64,000 nucleotides of DNA from Candidatus Saccharimonadota bacterium (GTDB taxonomy: Bacteria; Patescibacteriota; Saccharimonadia; Saccharimonadales; UBA4665), in NCBI GenBank assembly GCA_002746885.1, contig PDRS01000006.1:62001-126000 (forward strand), in the 5' to 3' direction. The position numbers and the translations under genes were made by a program. Below, piece after piece: positions 27,226 to 35,438 of this stretch. Every line of letters begins with the position of its first letter. Position 1 is the first letter of the stretch. The notes beneath the pieces were generated by a model. The model was given only the letters and a program-made list of their open reading frames with translations, had not been told where the DNA came from and did no database searches.

Positions 27226-27591
27226 TCATTTCTTTGCAAATTCAAACCCCTCTCGCACAAGCCGCTGCAGCCAGTCGCTTCGTGCCGTTTCTTCCGATTT
27301 CACGACAATATGATGATTCCAGCGGTTTGGACTCACCTGGGTGACAGAGTGAAAATGAGGATTGTCCAGTTGCTTGTCCAGACACACGGTCATGTAGAGT
27401 GTGCCGTCAGGTGTTTTTTCATACGCCCACAGCCACAAAAACTTTCTATTCACCGAATAGCTTGCCTGTGCTTTGACCTCCTTTTTGCATTCGCCAAGCC
27501 GGGTTACGTAGTCTTCGATAATTTCAAAAAGTTGTTGCGTCCTAGGCTTAGTGGTAAATGTGCCAATCATTTTGTTGGATGTCGTACTCAT
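27226..27591 (-). CDS. DUF5655-like protein
   Basis: 121 residues, soluble. The pattern (NKMIGTFTTKPRTQQLFEII at the start, FHSVTQVSPNRWNHHIVV later) fits DUF5655 proteins, a family without known function that is common in accessory regions. Located in the island on the minus strand. Confidence 0.65.
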   Translation of the reverse strand: MSTTSNKMIGTFTTKPRTQQLFEIIEDYVTRLGECKKEVKAQASYSVNRKFLWLWAYEKTPDGTLYMTVCLDKQLDNPHFHSVTQVSPNRWNHHIVVKSEETARSDWLQRLVREGFEFAKK

Positions 27592-27600
27592 ATTGTTAAT

Positions 27601-27948
27601 TTATATCCCAATATTTTTTCTTGCAAACAAAATTACTGCCAATACAATTAGTGAAAATACCGTCCCAACCGGTATATACCACAGTGTCAGCAAACAAATA
27701 ATAATACCAAGTGGGAATGCCCACGGCTGCACCGTCCACAGGCCGTAAATCCACACCAGCCACAGCACACCAAACACCACAAAGAGCGGGCCAAGCTTAA
27801 AGACGTCAATCCCCAACTTCTCAAAAAGTAACGCCCAGGGACCGGGTTTTTCCGGCCCAATGTATTTGCCGTTCATCATCACAAATACACCATCAATGAG
27901 CATATACAGACCGTTTAATAGCCCGAGCACCGTGATAACAGCTTTCAT
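27601..27948 (-). CDS. Small three-helix membrane protein
   Basis: 115 residues with hydrophobic segments near 5-22, 48-70 and 75-110. No motif of known function. A strong ribosome site GGAGG lies before the ATG, and the ATG overlaps the stop of the upstream DUF1697 gene by 4 bases. Confidence 0.65.
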   Translation of the reverse strand: MKAVITVLGLLNGLYMLIDGVFVMMNGKYIGPEKPGPWALLFEKLGIDVFKLGPLFVVFGVLWLVWIYGLWTVQPWAFPLGIIICLLTLWYIPVGTVFSLIVLAVILFARKNIGI

Positions 27949-28493
27949 ACTGCACCCTCCCGCCTGGCAAGTTCCGCTAGTTTCAAAACGGTTTTCCAGT
28001 TTCTTGTTGTTGCACCAACCTGTAGCTGCTTCTCAAAGAAATTATTTGTTAGCTTTGATTCGTGATATTTTCCGGCACAAAATATAAATACATCTTTATC
28101 GTCAATTTTGAATTTGTCAGGTTCATAATTGAAAGTTAATGCTTTTTCGATGTTTTCTTTATTTGGCTTTTCTTTGAGCAAGGTCAAATGCAATTGATTG
28201 ACGTCAGCGTCTTCGCTAAAAAACGGGTTGTTTCTGATTGAGTTTTCGATTTCTCCCGCTGTTCTCACGATGACGGGCACATCAAACCCATAGGTATTGA
28301 TAATGGCTTTTTCAAGCTTATTCTCCAGATCAGAACCTTCCTGATCTGAATCAAAAATGATATTTCCACTCTGGATGTACGTCTGCACATTCCGCCAGCC
28401 GAGCTGCTCGCAGATAGACTTCAGATCGGCCATAAGAATTTTTCGCTTGCCGCCGACATTTATCCCTCGCAAAATCGCAATTCTCTTGCCCAT
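27945..28493 (-). CDS. DUF1697 protein
   Basis: 182 residues. The family opening (RIAILRGINVGGKRKILMAD) and the block QTYIQSGNIIFDSD are diagnostic for DUF1697. Function is unknown; members are widespread single-copy accessory genes. Ribosome site GAGG. Coupled to the small membrane protein downstream. Confidence 0.88.
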   Translation of the reverse strand: MGKRIAILRGINVGGKRKILMADLKSICEQLGWRNVQTYIQSGNIIFDSDQEGSDLENKLEKAIINTYGFDVPVIVRTAGEIENSIRNNPFFSEDADVNQLHLTLLKEKPNKENIEKALTFNYEPDKFKIDDKDVFIFCAGKYHESKLTNNFFEKQLQVGATTRNWKTVLKLAELARREGAV

Positions 28494-28589
28494 GGTTCCT
28501 CTTCTCTAAATCTTATGCCACGCATGCGTCGATCATTGGCTGTGACTATTATACTACCCACACCTCGCCTCGCTGCAACGCGCGTATTG

Positions 28590-29282
28590 TCAAAACAGGC
28601 GCGCGCCTCCCGCGATCGTCGGTATCAGTATCGGCGCATTCATCAGCAAATGTAGCAACATGGTCGCTGGCAGATTTCGCCGCCACAAATAGAAGACGTA
28701 GATCAGCACCGCGCCGATGCCGTGGGTCAGCAACCAAGTCCAGCCAAAAAACGCGATATGCGGAATGACAAATAGGATGAAACTGACGAGTGCGCCGACC
28801 CACAGTGCGCCAGTTAGTTTCGCGATTCGTTCCAGCAAGTAGCCGCGGTGAATGACTTCTTCGGTGACAGCCGAAGTAATGATCAAGCCGATGACTGTTA
28901 CGATCGACAGCGAGGCGATGGTATTCACTCCTTCGTTTTGCGTCATGCTAAGCACCATACTCATCAGCCACGACCACGTGACCGCTGCGCCGAAAAAGTA
29001 AAAGGCCCATTCGATGTCCTTGTCGGTCGGCTTTTTGATCGACAGCGACGACAGCGGCCGCCGTTCGACCAATAGCACAAAGCCAATGAGTAGCACACAC
29101 GTTAGCCACATTTGCGGGAAAGCATTGGTCGGACTACCAGTAGCGCTGGCAATCCCAAGCCACTCAGTTACGGTATAGAAATATCTGGGGACCAAGATCG
29201 CGATTGCCAGACCAATACATAGGATGAGCTTTGTCTTGATGCTTGACTGCTCTTCTCGTTTCTTTGGTTTATTGCTGCTCAT
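28590..29282 (-). CDS. CPBP-family intramembrane metalloprotease
   Basis: 230 residues, multi-pass. Motif 1 is EEVIHRGYLLERI (canonical EExxxR), with metal-binding His residues in FVIPHIAFFGW and LLHLLMNAP. CPBP/CAAX proteases process prenylated proteins or act in bacteriocin maturation and immunity. Strong ribosome site AGGAGG. Intact active site, unlike the relative at 35.4 kb. Confidence 0.88.
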   Translation of the reverse strand: MSSNKPKKREEQSSIKTKLILCIGLAIAILVPRYFYTVTEWLGIASATGSPTNAFPQMWLTCVLLIGFVLLVERRPLSSLSIKKPTDKDIEWAFYFFGAAVTWSWLMSMVLSMTQNEGVNTIASLSIVTVIGLIITSAVTEEVIHRGYLLERIAKLTGALWVGALVSFILFVIPHIAFFGWTWLLTHGIGAVLIYVFYLWRRNLPATMLLHLLMNAPILIPTIAGGARLF

Positions 29283-29294
29283 TGTTGCGCCCTC

Positions 29295-29756
29295 CTACTT
29301 CTCGTCATCAAAGCTATACGTAAATTGCACCACGTTCGTTTCGTTACTATATTCTGTCTTTCTGTAGAAGTTCACCGCATCGCTATCATCGCTTTCGGCT
29401 TCGACATAGACTTCCGCAAAGCCGTTGTCTTTACAATACTCGCGGACTTCTGCCATCAATAGTTTTCCTAGCCCTTGGCCTTGAAATTCGGGCGTAATGC
29501 CGACGTCATAAATATACGCGGCCGGCCTGGTGCCGTAGTAGCCGTGCAAAACATAGAGGGTCAATCCTCCAATAACTTTTTGATCCTGTTTCACGACAAA
29601 TGCCAAAAAATCAGGATTTGCGAGTAGCGTACTCAAATGTTCATCGTCGGATATCGGCTGGTCATTTTCAAAAACATCTGCAAAAATTTCGACTAAGCTT
29701 TTGAAATCTGAGACGTCGTTGCGGTTGAGTTTTTTAACATCCGCAGATCTCTTCAT
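29295..29756 (-). CDS. GNAT acetyltransferase, AAC(3)-I-like
   Basis: 153 residues. The acetyl-CoA-binding signature (GITPEFQGQGLGKLLM) and the ending EVYVEAESDDSDAVNFYRKT resemble the aminoglycoside 3-N-acetyltransferase I group. Family likeness alone does not show aminoglycoside activity. The stop of the small membrane gene upstream overlaps this start, so they are coupled. Confidence 0.8.
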   Translation of the reverse strand: MKRSADVKKLNRNDVSDFKSLVEIFADVFENDQPISDDEHLSTLLANPDFLAFVVKQDQKVIGGLTLYVLHGYYGTRPAAYIYDVGITPEFQGQGLGKLLMAEVREYCKDNGFAEVYVEAESDDSDAVNFYRKTEYSNETNVVQFTYSFDDEK

Positions 29757-29986
29757 ATTTTATTTTTTTTAGTCCCGCTATTCTTTTTATCTTCTTTCGC
29801 TTTGTCCTTTTGTTTTTGGGACACTTCAAGAAACGCACCTAAAGCTGCGCCGACTCCAGCTCCAGCGGCAAGTCCAATTGATAGCCAAAACGCAAGATTA
29901 TTCGTCAGGGTTCCAATAATAATCCCGATAATCATTCCGGCCTGCATTCCAAAAACCGGTCCTAACGCTGTATAGTTTTTTTTCAT
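29753..29986 (-). CDS. Small glycine-zipper membrane protein
   Basis: 77 residues with two hydrophobic helices rich in Gly (GMQAGMIIGIIIGTLTN; GLAAGAGVGAALGAFLE) and a Lys-rich C-terminal tail. Glycine-zipper helices pack tightly or form small oligomers. Very strong ribosome site (AAGGAAGGAAAC). Function unknown. Confidence 0.7.
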   Translation of the reverse strand: MKKNYTALGPVFGMQAGMIIGIIIGTLTNNLAFWLSIGLAAGAGVGAALGAFLEVSQKQKDKAKEDKKNSGTKKNKI

Positions 29987-30006
29987 AGTTTCCTTCCTTT
30001 CAATTG

Positions 30007-31215
30007 TTACTCAAACTCATTTAGTTTTTGCATCGCATCGACAAGTGAATTGTGAATGTAGGTCATGTTGGGGCCATTATCCAAAGACCACTCCGCGTTT
30101 TCTTCGGAATCTTCTTCTGTCGATTCCCAATCTGCATCATCGTATTCTTCCAGCTCAAACATCCACCACAAATTTCCCTGCGGATCGATAAAACGCGCTA
30201 ATTTTCCACCATAAAAATCGGTGGGTTTTGTCACCACGCTAGCGCCGAGACTCGTAGCTTTTTCAAGCTTCTCGTCAATATTGTTTACATACACTTGCAG
30301 TAGCGAAGGAGTGTGCTTCCAGCCGTCTTTGCGATCAAAAATGATCATCGAGGTGTCACCGATAGTCACACTGCTGTTAAAAACTTTTCCGTCTGTCTGA
30401 CTAATAGCCAAAGCATTTTTATCTTCTGTTGCATCAAATACTTTTTTCAAAAATTCAATCAGTGCTCGCGTATCTTTTGTCGCAATAAGTGGATTCACTA
30501 TGTGAGAGCCTTTAGGTTTTTTGATTTGGTCTGACTGATTTTCAATCTTTTTGATCTGTTGCAATACAGCCTCTCCGACCCCTTGGGCAGATTGAGGATT
30601 TTGCCCCGTCACCAGCCTCTCGTCAACGGCGACGTGTTTTTGCCAAAGGTCTGACTTTTCAAACTTTGCTCCACGCTCGATTAGTACGCTTTCGAGTAGA
30701 AATGGTACTACTTTATCAAGCCCTACAGCCACTTCTTCTTCGTTGGTAAAAGCGTTTACATTTTTTCCGTCTACCAAATATTTTCCGTTGCCCAGCTTGA
30801 TGTTTACCAATCCTGCCGGACCGTGACAAACTGCGCTGACAACACCGTTGTTTTCATAGATTTTTCTTGCTATCTCGGCAATTTCACTATTGTCTGCAAA
30901 GTCCCACATTGTCCCGTGTCCGCCAGCGTAATGGACAGCTACGTAATCTTTTGGATTTACTTCTGATGGCTTTAACGTATTTTCAACTTTGTTACGATAC
31001 GTGGGGTCGTCCCAGAATTTTTTATTGATAGGATCGTTCAAATCAAACCCATCAACTGGCGCTTTGCCGCCTTTCGGGCTGACAAAATCAATTTCATAAC
31101 CTGCAGAATGAAGCACGTCCCAAGGATGTGATACTTCGCCCAGATAGTATCCTGTCTTTTCTCCTGTATTCCCTTTTTGGTCATGACTCGTTACTACGAA
31201 TAGTATCTTCTTCAA
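30007..31215 (-). CDS. DJ-1/PfpI-family protein fused to a VOC (glyoxalase-fold) domain
   Basis: 402 residues, TTG start after a strong GGAGG site. Residues 1-~225 are a DJ-1/PfpI domain of the Hsp31/glyoxalase III type, with the nucleophile Cys in VVSAVCHGPAGL and the HYAGGHGTMWDF block. Residues ~240-360 are a VOC domain of the PhnB type (VNPLIATKDTRALIEFLKK; ARFIDPQGNLWWMFEL), and a short acidic tail ends in IHNSLVDAMQKLNEF. Both folds occur in methylglyoxal detoxification, which suggests a reactive-carbonyl role (inference). A relic of the tail occurs at 38.1 kb. Confidence 0.88.
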   Translation of the reverse strand: MKKILFVVTSHDQKGNTGEKTGYYLGEVSHPWDVLHSAGYEIDFVSPKGGKAPVDGFDLNDPINKKFWDDPTYRNKVENTLKPSEVNPKDYVAVHYAGGHGTMWDFADNSEIAEIARKIYENNGVVSAVCHGPAGLVNIKLGNGKYLVDGKNVNAFTNEEEVAVGLDKVVPFLLESVLIERGAKFEKSDLWQKHVAVDERLVTGQNPQSAQGVGEAVLQQIKKIENQSDQIKKPKGSHIVNPLIATKDTRALIEFLKKVFDATEDKNALAISQTDGKVFNSSVTIGDTSMIIFDRKDGWKHTPSLLQVYVNNIDEKLEKATSLGASVVTKPTDFYGGKLARFIDPQGNLWWMFELEEYDDADWESTEEDSEENAEWSLDNGPNMTYIHNSLVDAMQKLNEFE

Positions 31216-31233
31216 ATCGCCCTCCTTGTCGAT

Positions 31234-31685
31234 TTAAAAACTTTCATAAAAATACGACTGTTCAACGCCTTTAAATATCACTTCTTGATTGTTGATATCG
31301 CTCGTTAGATTTTGCTTTAGCAATGTTTTGATCTCCAAATCATTCACTGGGCTGCGCTCCATTGCATAGCTCGACCGTTTCCCTCCATAAAGGGATGCGC
31401 GATGTTCATTTCAACATATTTGGCGATAATATCGTCAAAGGTTCTCTCTGGCATCTGTTCGATTTTGGCTAGATTGTCCGTCAAATAAAGACAATTCATG
31501 AAGCGAAAGTTACCTTTGGCGATGTTTTTGTTCCTTAGCTCGCCAGCAAAATCATACAAGCCGTCAAACAAATACCGATGAATCTGTTGCAGGCCTCTAA
31601 CCGTTCCCACTTCTAGATTGTCAATGTCGCCAGTTTCATATAGTCGATATGCTTTTTGCAAGCTCTGTTGATCAGTATCATTCAC
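31234..31685 (-). pseudogene. fic: Fic/Fido AMP-transferase gene broken by internal deletion
   Basis: The 5' part (31344-31685) encodes a Fic domain through the active site [10 protein letters not shown], then shifts into a spurious tail. The true 3' end continues in another frame ([16 protein letters not shown] onward, stop at 31234). From the usual family spacing about 28 codons between these parts are missing, and the loss is not a multiple of three. Fic enzymes add AMP to target proteins; the loss removes helices behind the active site. Probably inactive. Confidence 0.8.
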
Positions 31686-31803
31686 GCTACTATTATATCA
31701 TCTTTTCTATCAGAATAAGTTCATCAAACTAACGCGAAAACAACCCGTATAATTAAGTTTGAGGCCTAAAAGACTGTCTTCTTAGGCGTAGATGTTTATT
31801 TAG

Positions 31804-32202
31804 CTACTCACTTTTAGATGTTCGGCACGACTGCGCCGCCAGCCAGCTGGCGATGTCTACGACTTCTAGCTTTTCTACTGCTACTCTCACGGCAAAATCT
31901 TCTAGCTCTTGGTCGTCTAAACTACTAGTGTCGCAACCATTTAAGTTTAAAAACACTAAAGCCGCCACTAGCCCGGTTCGCTTATTTCCGTCAATAAACG
32001 GATGGTCACAAATAATTCCGCGGGTTAAAAAACCAGCTTTTTCAAAGACGGTTTTATAGACATCTCGCCCAGAAATCTGCTGCCTCATACCCTCAACAGC
32101 CGACCTCAACCGACCTTCATCCCTAACACCACGCGAACCACCAGAGACATCAATAATTTGCATGTGTAGCAGCTCCAGATCCTTAACGGTCAGCCACTTC
32201 AT
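31804..32202 (-). CDS. Doc-family toxin (Fido fold)
   Basis: 132 residues. Active-site motif HPFIDGNKRTG matches the Doc variant of the Fic motif (HxFx(D/N)GNKR), which phosphorylates EF-Tu in the known phage P1 Doc. The N-terminal phrase LTVKDLELLHMQIIDVSGG and the mid block FEKAGFLTRGIICD fit the family. It lies 3 bases from the end of an AbrB-type antitoxin gene, as a toxin-antitoxin pair. Confidence 0.9.
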   Translation of the reverse strand: MKWLTVKDLELLHMQIIDVSGGSRGVRDEGRLRSAVEGMRQQISGRDVYKTVFEKAGFLTRGIICDHPFIDGNKRTGLVAALVFLNLNGCDTSSLDDQELEDFAVRVAVEKLEVVDIASWLAAQSCRTSKSE

Positions 32203-32205
32203 TTA

Positions 32206-32430
32206 CTAGCGCTGACTTAAGTTTTTTAGAGCTTTTTTATGTCGCTTGATCAAATCTTGGGCAACACTCACCACTTCCAGAGTGTGCTGGTCAGGTTTAT
32301 CTATGGCCTTAAAAGTAACACTAATCTCGTCACCGTAGGACATTCCGAGACGTTTCATATCTTTGGCTGGTATAGTTACAGCGCCAGAAGTGCCGACTTT
32401 TAATATTTTTCTTGTAGTTGTGACACTCAT
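32206..32430 (-). CDS. AbrB/SpoVT-type antitoxin for Doc
   Basis: 74 residues. The N-terminal swapped-hairpin DNA-binding domain is visible (KILKVGTSGAVTIPAKDMKRLGM), followed by a short C-terminal helix rich in Lys that would bind the toxin. It precedes doc in the same operon. Such antitoxins usually repress their own promoter. AT-rich DNA upstream (32440-32520) probably carries the promoter. Confidence 0.85.
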   Translation of the reverse strand: MSVTTTRKILKVGTSGAVTIPAKDMKRLGMSYGDEISVTFKAIDKPDQHTLEVVSVAQDLIKRHKKALKNLSQR

Positions 32431-32528
32431 CGCTCTCTAGTCTAACATAAGCAATAAAATATTACAATAATATTATAATGTTTTTAGAAACTTTATAAAT
32501 TCCAATGTTTTATAGTTGATTTAAAATT

Positions 32529-32876
32529 TCAGTCAGTTTTTTTGTAGTCGGTAATCATGATTTGCTCATTAAAGTCTAGGGCGAGGCCTATCCAATATTT
32601 GAGCTCGGATTCTTTTTGAAGGCTTTCTTTTTCTACGTCTATGTAGCCCTTGTAGCTCTTTCCTCCCATTGTGGTCGTCGAGCACCCAGCTTTTTTGACC
32701 TCTTGCTCGTGAATTTTGGGATCGATCCTAAACATCACGTCGTCTGATCCGACAGCAAAGCTCATCTTTCCATTCACCATAAATGCCAACCCGCCAAACA
32801 TCTTCTTTTCTCTAACATCATCTAGATTTTTGATCTGGTTTCTGATTCTTTGGGCGATTTTCTCGTCGTAGGCCAT
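32529..32876 (-). CDS. TfoX N-terminal domain protein
   Basis: 115 residues matching the TfoX-N fold alone (VREKKMFGGLAFMVNGKMSF; MFRIDP; GKSYKGYIDV). In larger proteins this domain belongs to competence regulators, but stand-alone copies are common and of unknown role. Strong ribosome site AAGGAG. Confidence 0.85.
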   Translation of the reverse strand: MAYDEKIAQRIRNQIKNLDDVREKKMFGGLAFMVNGKMSFAVGSDDVMFRIDPKIHEQEVKKAGCSTTTMGGKSYKGYIDVEKESLQKESELKYWIGLALDFNEQIMITDYKKTD

Positions 32877-32887
32877 TTTTTGACTCC

Positions 32888-33550
32888 TTACTGCATTTTT
32901 TCAATGGGCTCGTTCAAAAAGTCGATAAATGGCTTCTGGATCTCAAACGTTTTCAACACTTGTTTCACCGCGTCATCCTGCAAAAAGAAATCATCGTCAA
33001 GGTTTTGCATGACGGCGTAATCTTTGTACTTCAAAAGTTCGATTTCCGAAAAATCTTTGGGGAAGCCTTTTGGAGCCATTTTAAGTCTATCACCGTAGAT
33101 TTCTGGAAAAAGATCTTTAAAGTTTTTGTCGTTGAGGATATTCAAAAACGCCTCTGGATGTTCAAAAATGTGTTGACGCACCGCATGTAATATACGGCTA
33201 TCAGGATGATAAATGCCGCCCCCTACAAAAGAGCCGCTCGGTTCTATATTTACATAATACCCAGCAAACGGACTTTTGCGGCCGCCGCGGGTGATAAATG
33301 CCCCGAAATTATCTTTGTATGGCAATTTGTTTTTAGAAAATCGAGTATCTCTGTATATTCTGAAAACACACTCCTTGGCGTTTTCCACTTCGATAGTATC
33401 ATCAATGGCTTTGAGACCTTGAATGATCTGGTCGACAAAGGTTTCAAATAGATCTCTAGCCTCCAAATAACGCTGCTTGTTGGCGTTGAACCATTCGCGG
33501 TTATTATTGGCATGGAGGTCTATAAGAAACCTGTATATCGTCGAGTCCAT
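32888..33550 (-). CDS. DUF2461 family protein
   Basis: 220 residues. The opening FLIDLHANNNREWFNANK, the RIYRDTRFSKNKLPYKDNFG block and the glycine-rich GYYVNIEPSGSFVGGGIY segment are typical of DUF2461/TIGR02453. No known function; common in accessory gene sets. Ends 12 bases before the TfoX-N gene. Confidence 0.9.
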   Translation of the reverse strand: MDSTIYRFLIDLHANNNREWFNANKQRYLEARDLFETFVDQIIQGLKAIDDTIEVENAKECVFRIYRDTRFSKNKLPYKDNFGAFITRGGRKSPFAGYYVNIEPSGSFVGGGIYHPDSRILHAVRQHIFEHPEAFLNILNDKNFKDLFPEIYGDRLKMAPKGFPKDFSEIELLKYKDYAVMQNLDDDFFLQDDAVKQVLKTFEIQKPFIDFLNEPIEKMQ

Positions 33551-33561
33551 GCTATTTTCTA

Positions 33562-33930
33562 CTATTGCTGATACAAACCAATTGTGTTGCCTTCGGTGTC
33601 AATAACACGAGCGAAGAAACCAAACTCACCAATGTCTGTCTTTGGCACAGCGACTTTTCCACCAGCTTCTTCGGCGCGGGCCAGTTCAACTGTCAGATCT
33701 TCACAACCAAAATACACAATTGTGCCGTCTGCATTTGGCTTATTACCATCTGTTTGCACCAAAGCTCCACATGAGCCGGGTGAATTTTTGTCCCCTGCCC
33801 CAAAGGCGTACATTTTCTCGCCAGGCATTTCAATATATTGAAATTCTAGGCCAAACACTTTTTCGTAAAATGTCTTTGCCCTTTCGAGGTCGGTTGTAGC
33901 GATCTCTACCCATTCAATTGGATTTCTCAT
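33562..33930 (-). CDS. VOC-family protein (glyoxalase/bleomycin-resistance fold)
   Basis: 122 residues. VOC fold with the usual start (IEWVEIATTDLERAKTFYEK) and end (FFARVIDTEGNTIGLYQ). Metal ligands are plausible but the substrate is unclear. Ribosome site AAGGAG. Part of a run of small stress/detoxification-type genes. Confidence 0.88.
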   Translation of the reverse strand: MRNPIEWVEIATTDLERAKTFYEKVFGLEFQYIEMPGEKMYAFGAGDKNSPGSCGALVQTDGNKPNADGTIVYFGCEDLTVELARAEEAGGKVAVPKTDIGEFGFFARVIDTEGNTIGLYQQ

Positions 33931-33980
33931 ATTTTGTTCTCCTTATTTATTACATTTATTTAGCAAAAGTTAAATTATAC

Positions 33981-34397
33981 TTAGCTATTTTCGGCCATTT
34001 TTGATAGGTTGTCCATGGCTTCTTTTAGCTCTTCTTCCATATTCTTGCCGATGATTCTTGAAAACATAAAGGTCAAAGGCCCTTTCATCTCAACGCTATG
34101 AGTGATCGAGGTCTCCGAACCTTTCTTTTCTAGTTCGTGTATGAAATACATCTTGGTGAGGGGGAGTGACCCGAGAACCGTGAAAGATTTTTTGGGGCTT
34201 ACTTCGATCAATTTACATTTTGATTTTGGTCCTCCTGCTGGTTTTATGATCAGCTCTGTGCCAACCTCGAAGTCTCCATTGAGAGAAGAGTATTCAGTTT
34301 GAGTGTCCCAGCTGTTCCAGTTGTCTACATCGGACCAAAGTTTCCAGACCTGTTCTGGCGTTGCCTTAGTCTTTATCGTTACTTGTTTTTTCCACAC
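33981..34397 (-). CDS. SRPBCC (START-like) ligand-binding protein
   Basis: 138 residues. Typical helix-grip opening (TIKTKATPEQVWKLWSDVDNWNSWD in part) and a long C-terminal helix (MEEELKEAMDNLSKMAE) indicate the polyketide cyclase/dehydrase-like SRPBCC family. Hydrophobic ligand unknown. Next to an AraC regulator transcribed in the same direction. Confidence 0.82.
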   Translation of the reverse strand: MWKKQVTIKTKATPEQVWKLWSDVDNWNSWDTQTEYSSLNGDFEVGTELIIKPAGGPKSKCKLIEVSPKKSFTVLGSLPLTKMYFIHELEKKGSETSITHSVEMKGPLTFMFSRIIGKNMEEELKEAMDNLSKMAENS

Positions 34398-34460
34398 GAG
34401 CTTCTCCGTAGTTATGTATTTGTACAGATGATTATATCCTTTTTGAAAAATTATTTCTTA

Positions 34461-35264
34461 TCATGAATTGCGGTTTTTCTTGCTTTTGATGGCGAACGAT
34501 CGCATCAGCATGGCTGGGACGTTGATGGTGATCGGCGGATCGCTATCGATTGGTTTTCTCATCGTAAGATCAAAGCAATGTCGCGAGTTGCCGCTAAATG
34601 TGATCGGCGAAAGTATAGCCTGGCGGTGGTTTTTATCTAGGTTGTAATTTTTTAGTACAGTTAAATCCTCTAGTATTTCGCAGGCCAAAAGGTAATAGCG
34701 GCCATTTGGCACATTATCCAGCGTGATTTCTAACTTGTCTGTCGTTGCCACGCCCACAACTGGCTCGCCTTTTGGGATAGCCGTACGAAACAAGCCGACG
34801 CAAGTGATTTTGTGAGCGTGCCTCGGCGGATAGATCACCCGAACCGATACACTGTTGCCCGTTTTTGCCGAGCTTTCGTTATGGACTAGCACGTCGTTCT
34901 TTTTGATCCATTTGGTCAAGAATTTGTAGGCTCGGGTCGATTCGGAGTGGTACTTTTTGGGCGAGAGTTTGGTCTGGCTCTTGAACGTGCTCGAGAAAGT
35001 ACCAGGACTTTTGTGGCCGACATCAAAGGCAACGCGCGTGATTGAACCCTGGTCGTCCATGATTTTTTCGATGCCCTTTTCTATCCTGATGGCTTCGATG
35101 TATTGCTTTATAGAGCAGCCAGTTTGTTTTTTGAACTCGCGAGACAAATGGTATTTGCTATAACTTGCGTGTTTAGAAATATCGTCCAGCGTAATGTCTC
35201 GGTCTACATTGTCGCGAATGTAGCGTACGATTTTTTCGATGTCTGGGGCTTGCGTGGTTTTCAT
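34461..35264 (-). CDS. AraC-family transcription regulator with GyrI-like effector domain
   Basis: 267 residues. The N-terminal AraC double helix-turn-helix (residues ~10-110; ITLDDISKHASYSKYHLSREF and the second helix pair ending FKSQTKLSPKKYH) precedes a GyrI-like ligand domain. Similar layouts occur in Rob and in multidrug-sensing regulators. It may control the adjoining island genes (inference). Ribosome site GGAAG. Confidence 0.88.
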   Translation of the reverse strand: MKTTQAPDIEKIVRYIRDNVDRDITLDDISKHASYSKYHLSREFKKQTGCSIKQYIEAIRIEKGIEKIMDDQGSITRVAFDVGHKSPGTFSSTFKSQTKLSPKKYHSESTRAYKFLTKWIKKNDVLVHNESSAKTGNSVSVRVIYPPRHAHKITCVGLFRTAIPKGEPVVGVATTDKLEITLDNVPNGRYYLLACEILEDLTVLKNYNLDKNHRQAILSPITFSGNSRHCFDLTMRKPIDSDPPITINVPAMLMRSFAIKSKKNRNS

Positions 35265-35425
35265 GTTCTTCCGTCTGTTACTTCATGCGGCAATTTTATT
35301 ATTCTTTGTATCATATCACTTCGATAATCGTATCAAAATGATACGATTATGCTTAGCATATGATACGTTTTTAAAGCCTGTATAAATATAGATTGTGCTC
35401 TTGGCTGCCAATTCATCATCCGTAG

Positions 35426-35431
35426 TACAAT
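35426..35431 (+). promoter_or_regulatory. -10 box (TACAAT) of CPBP-like gene
   Basis: Last base is 8 positions before GTG 35439; a leaderless GTG start is predicted. Confidence 0.5.
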
Positions 35432-35438
35432 AAATGGC

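Noticed and set aside
28549..28803. His/Arg-rich 84-codon frame within the CPBP gene
   Set aside because: Out-of-frame shadow of the CPBP protease.
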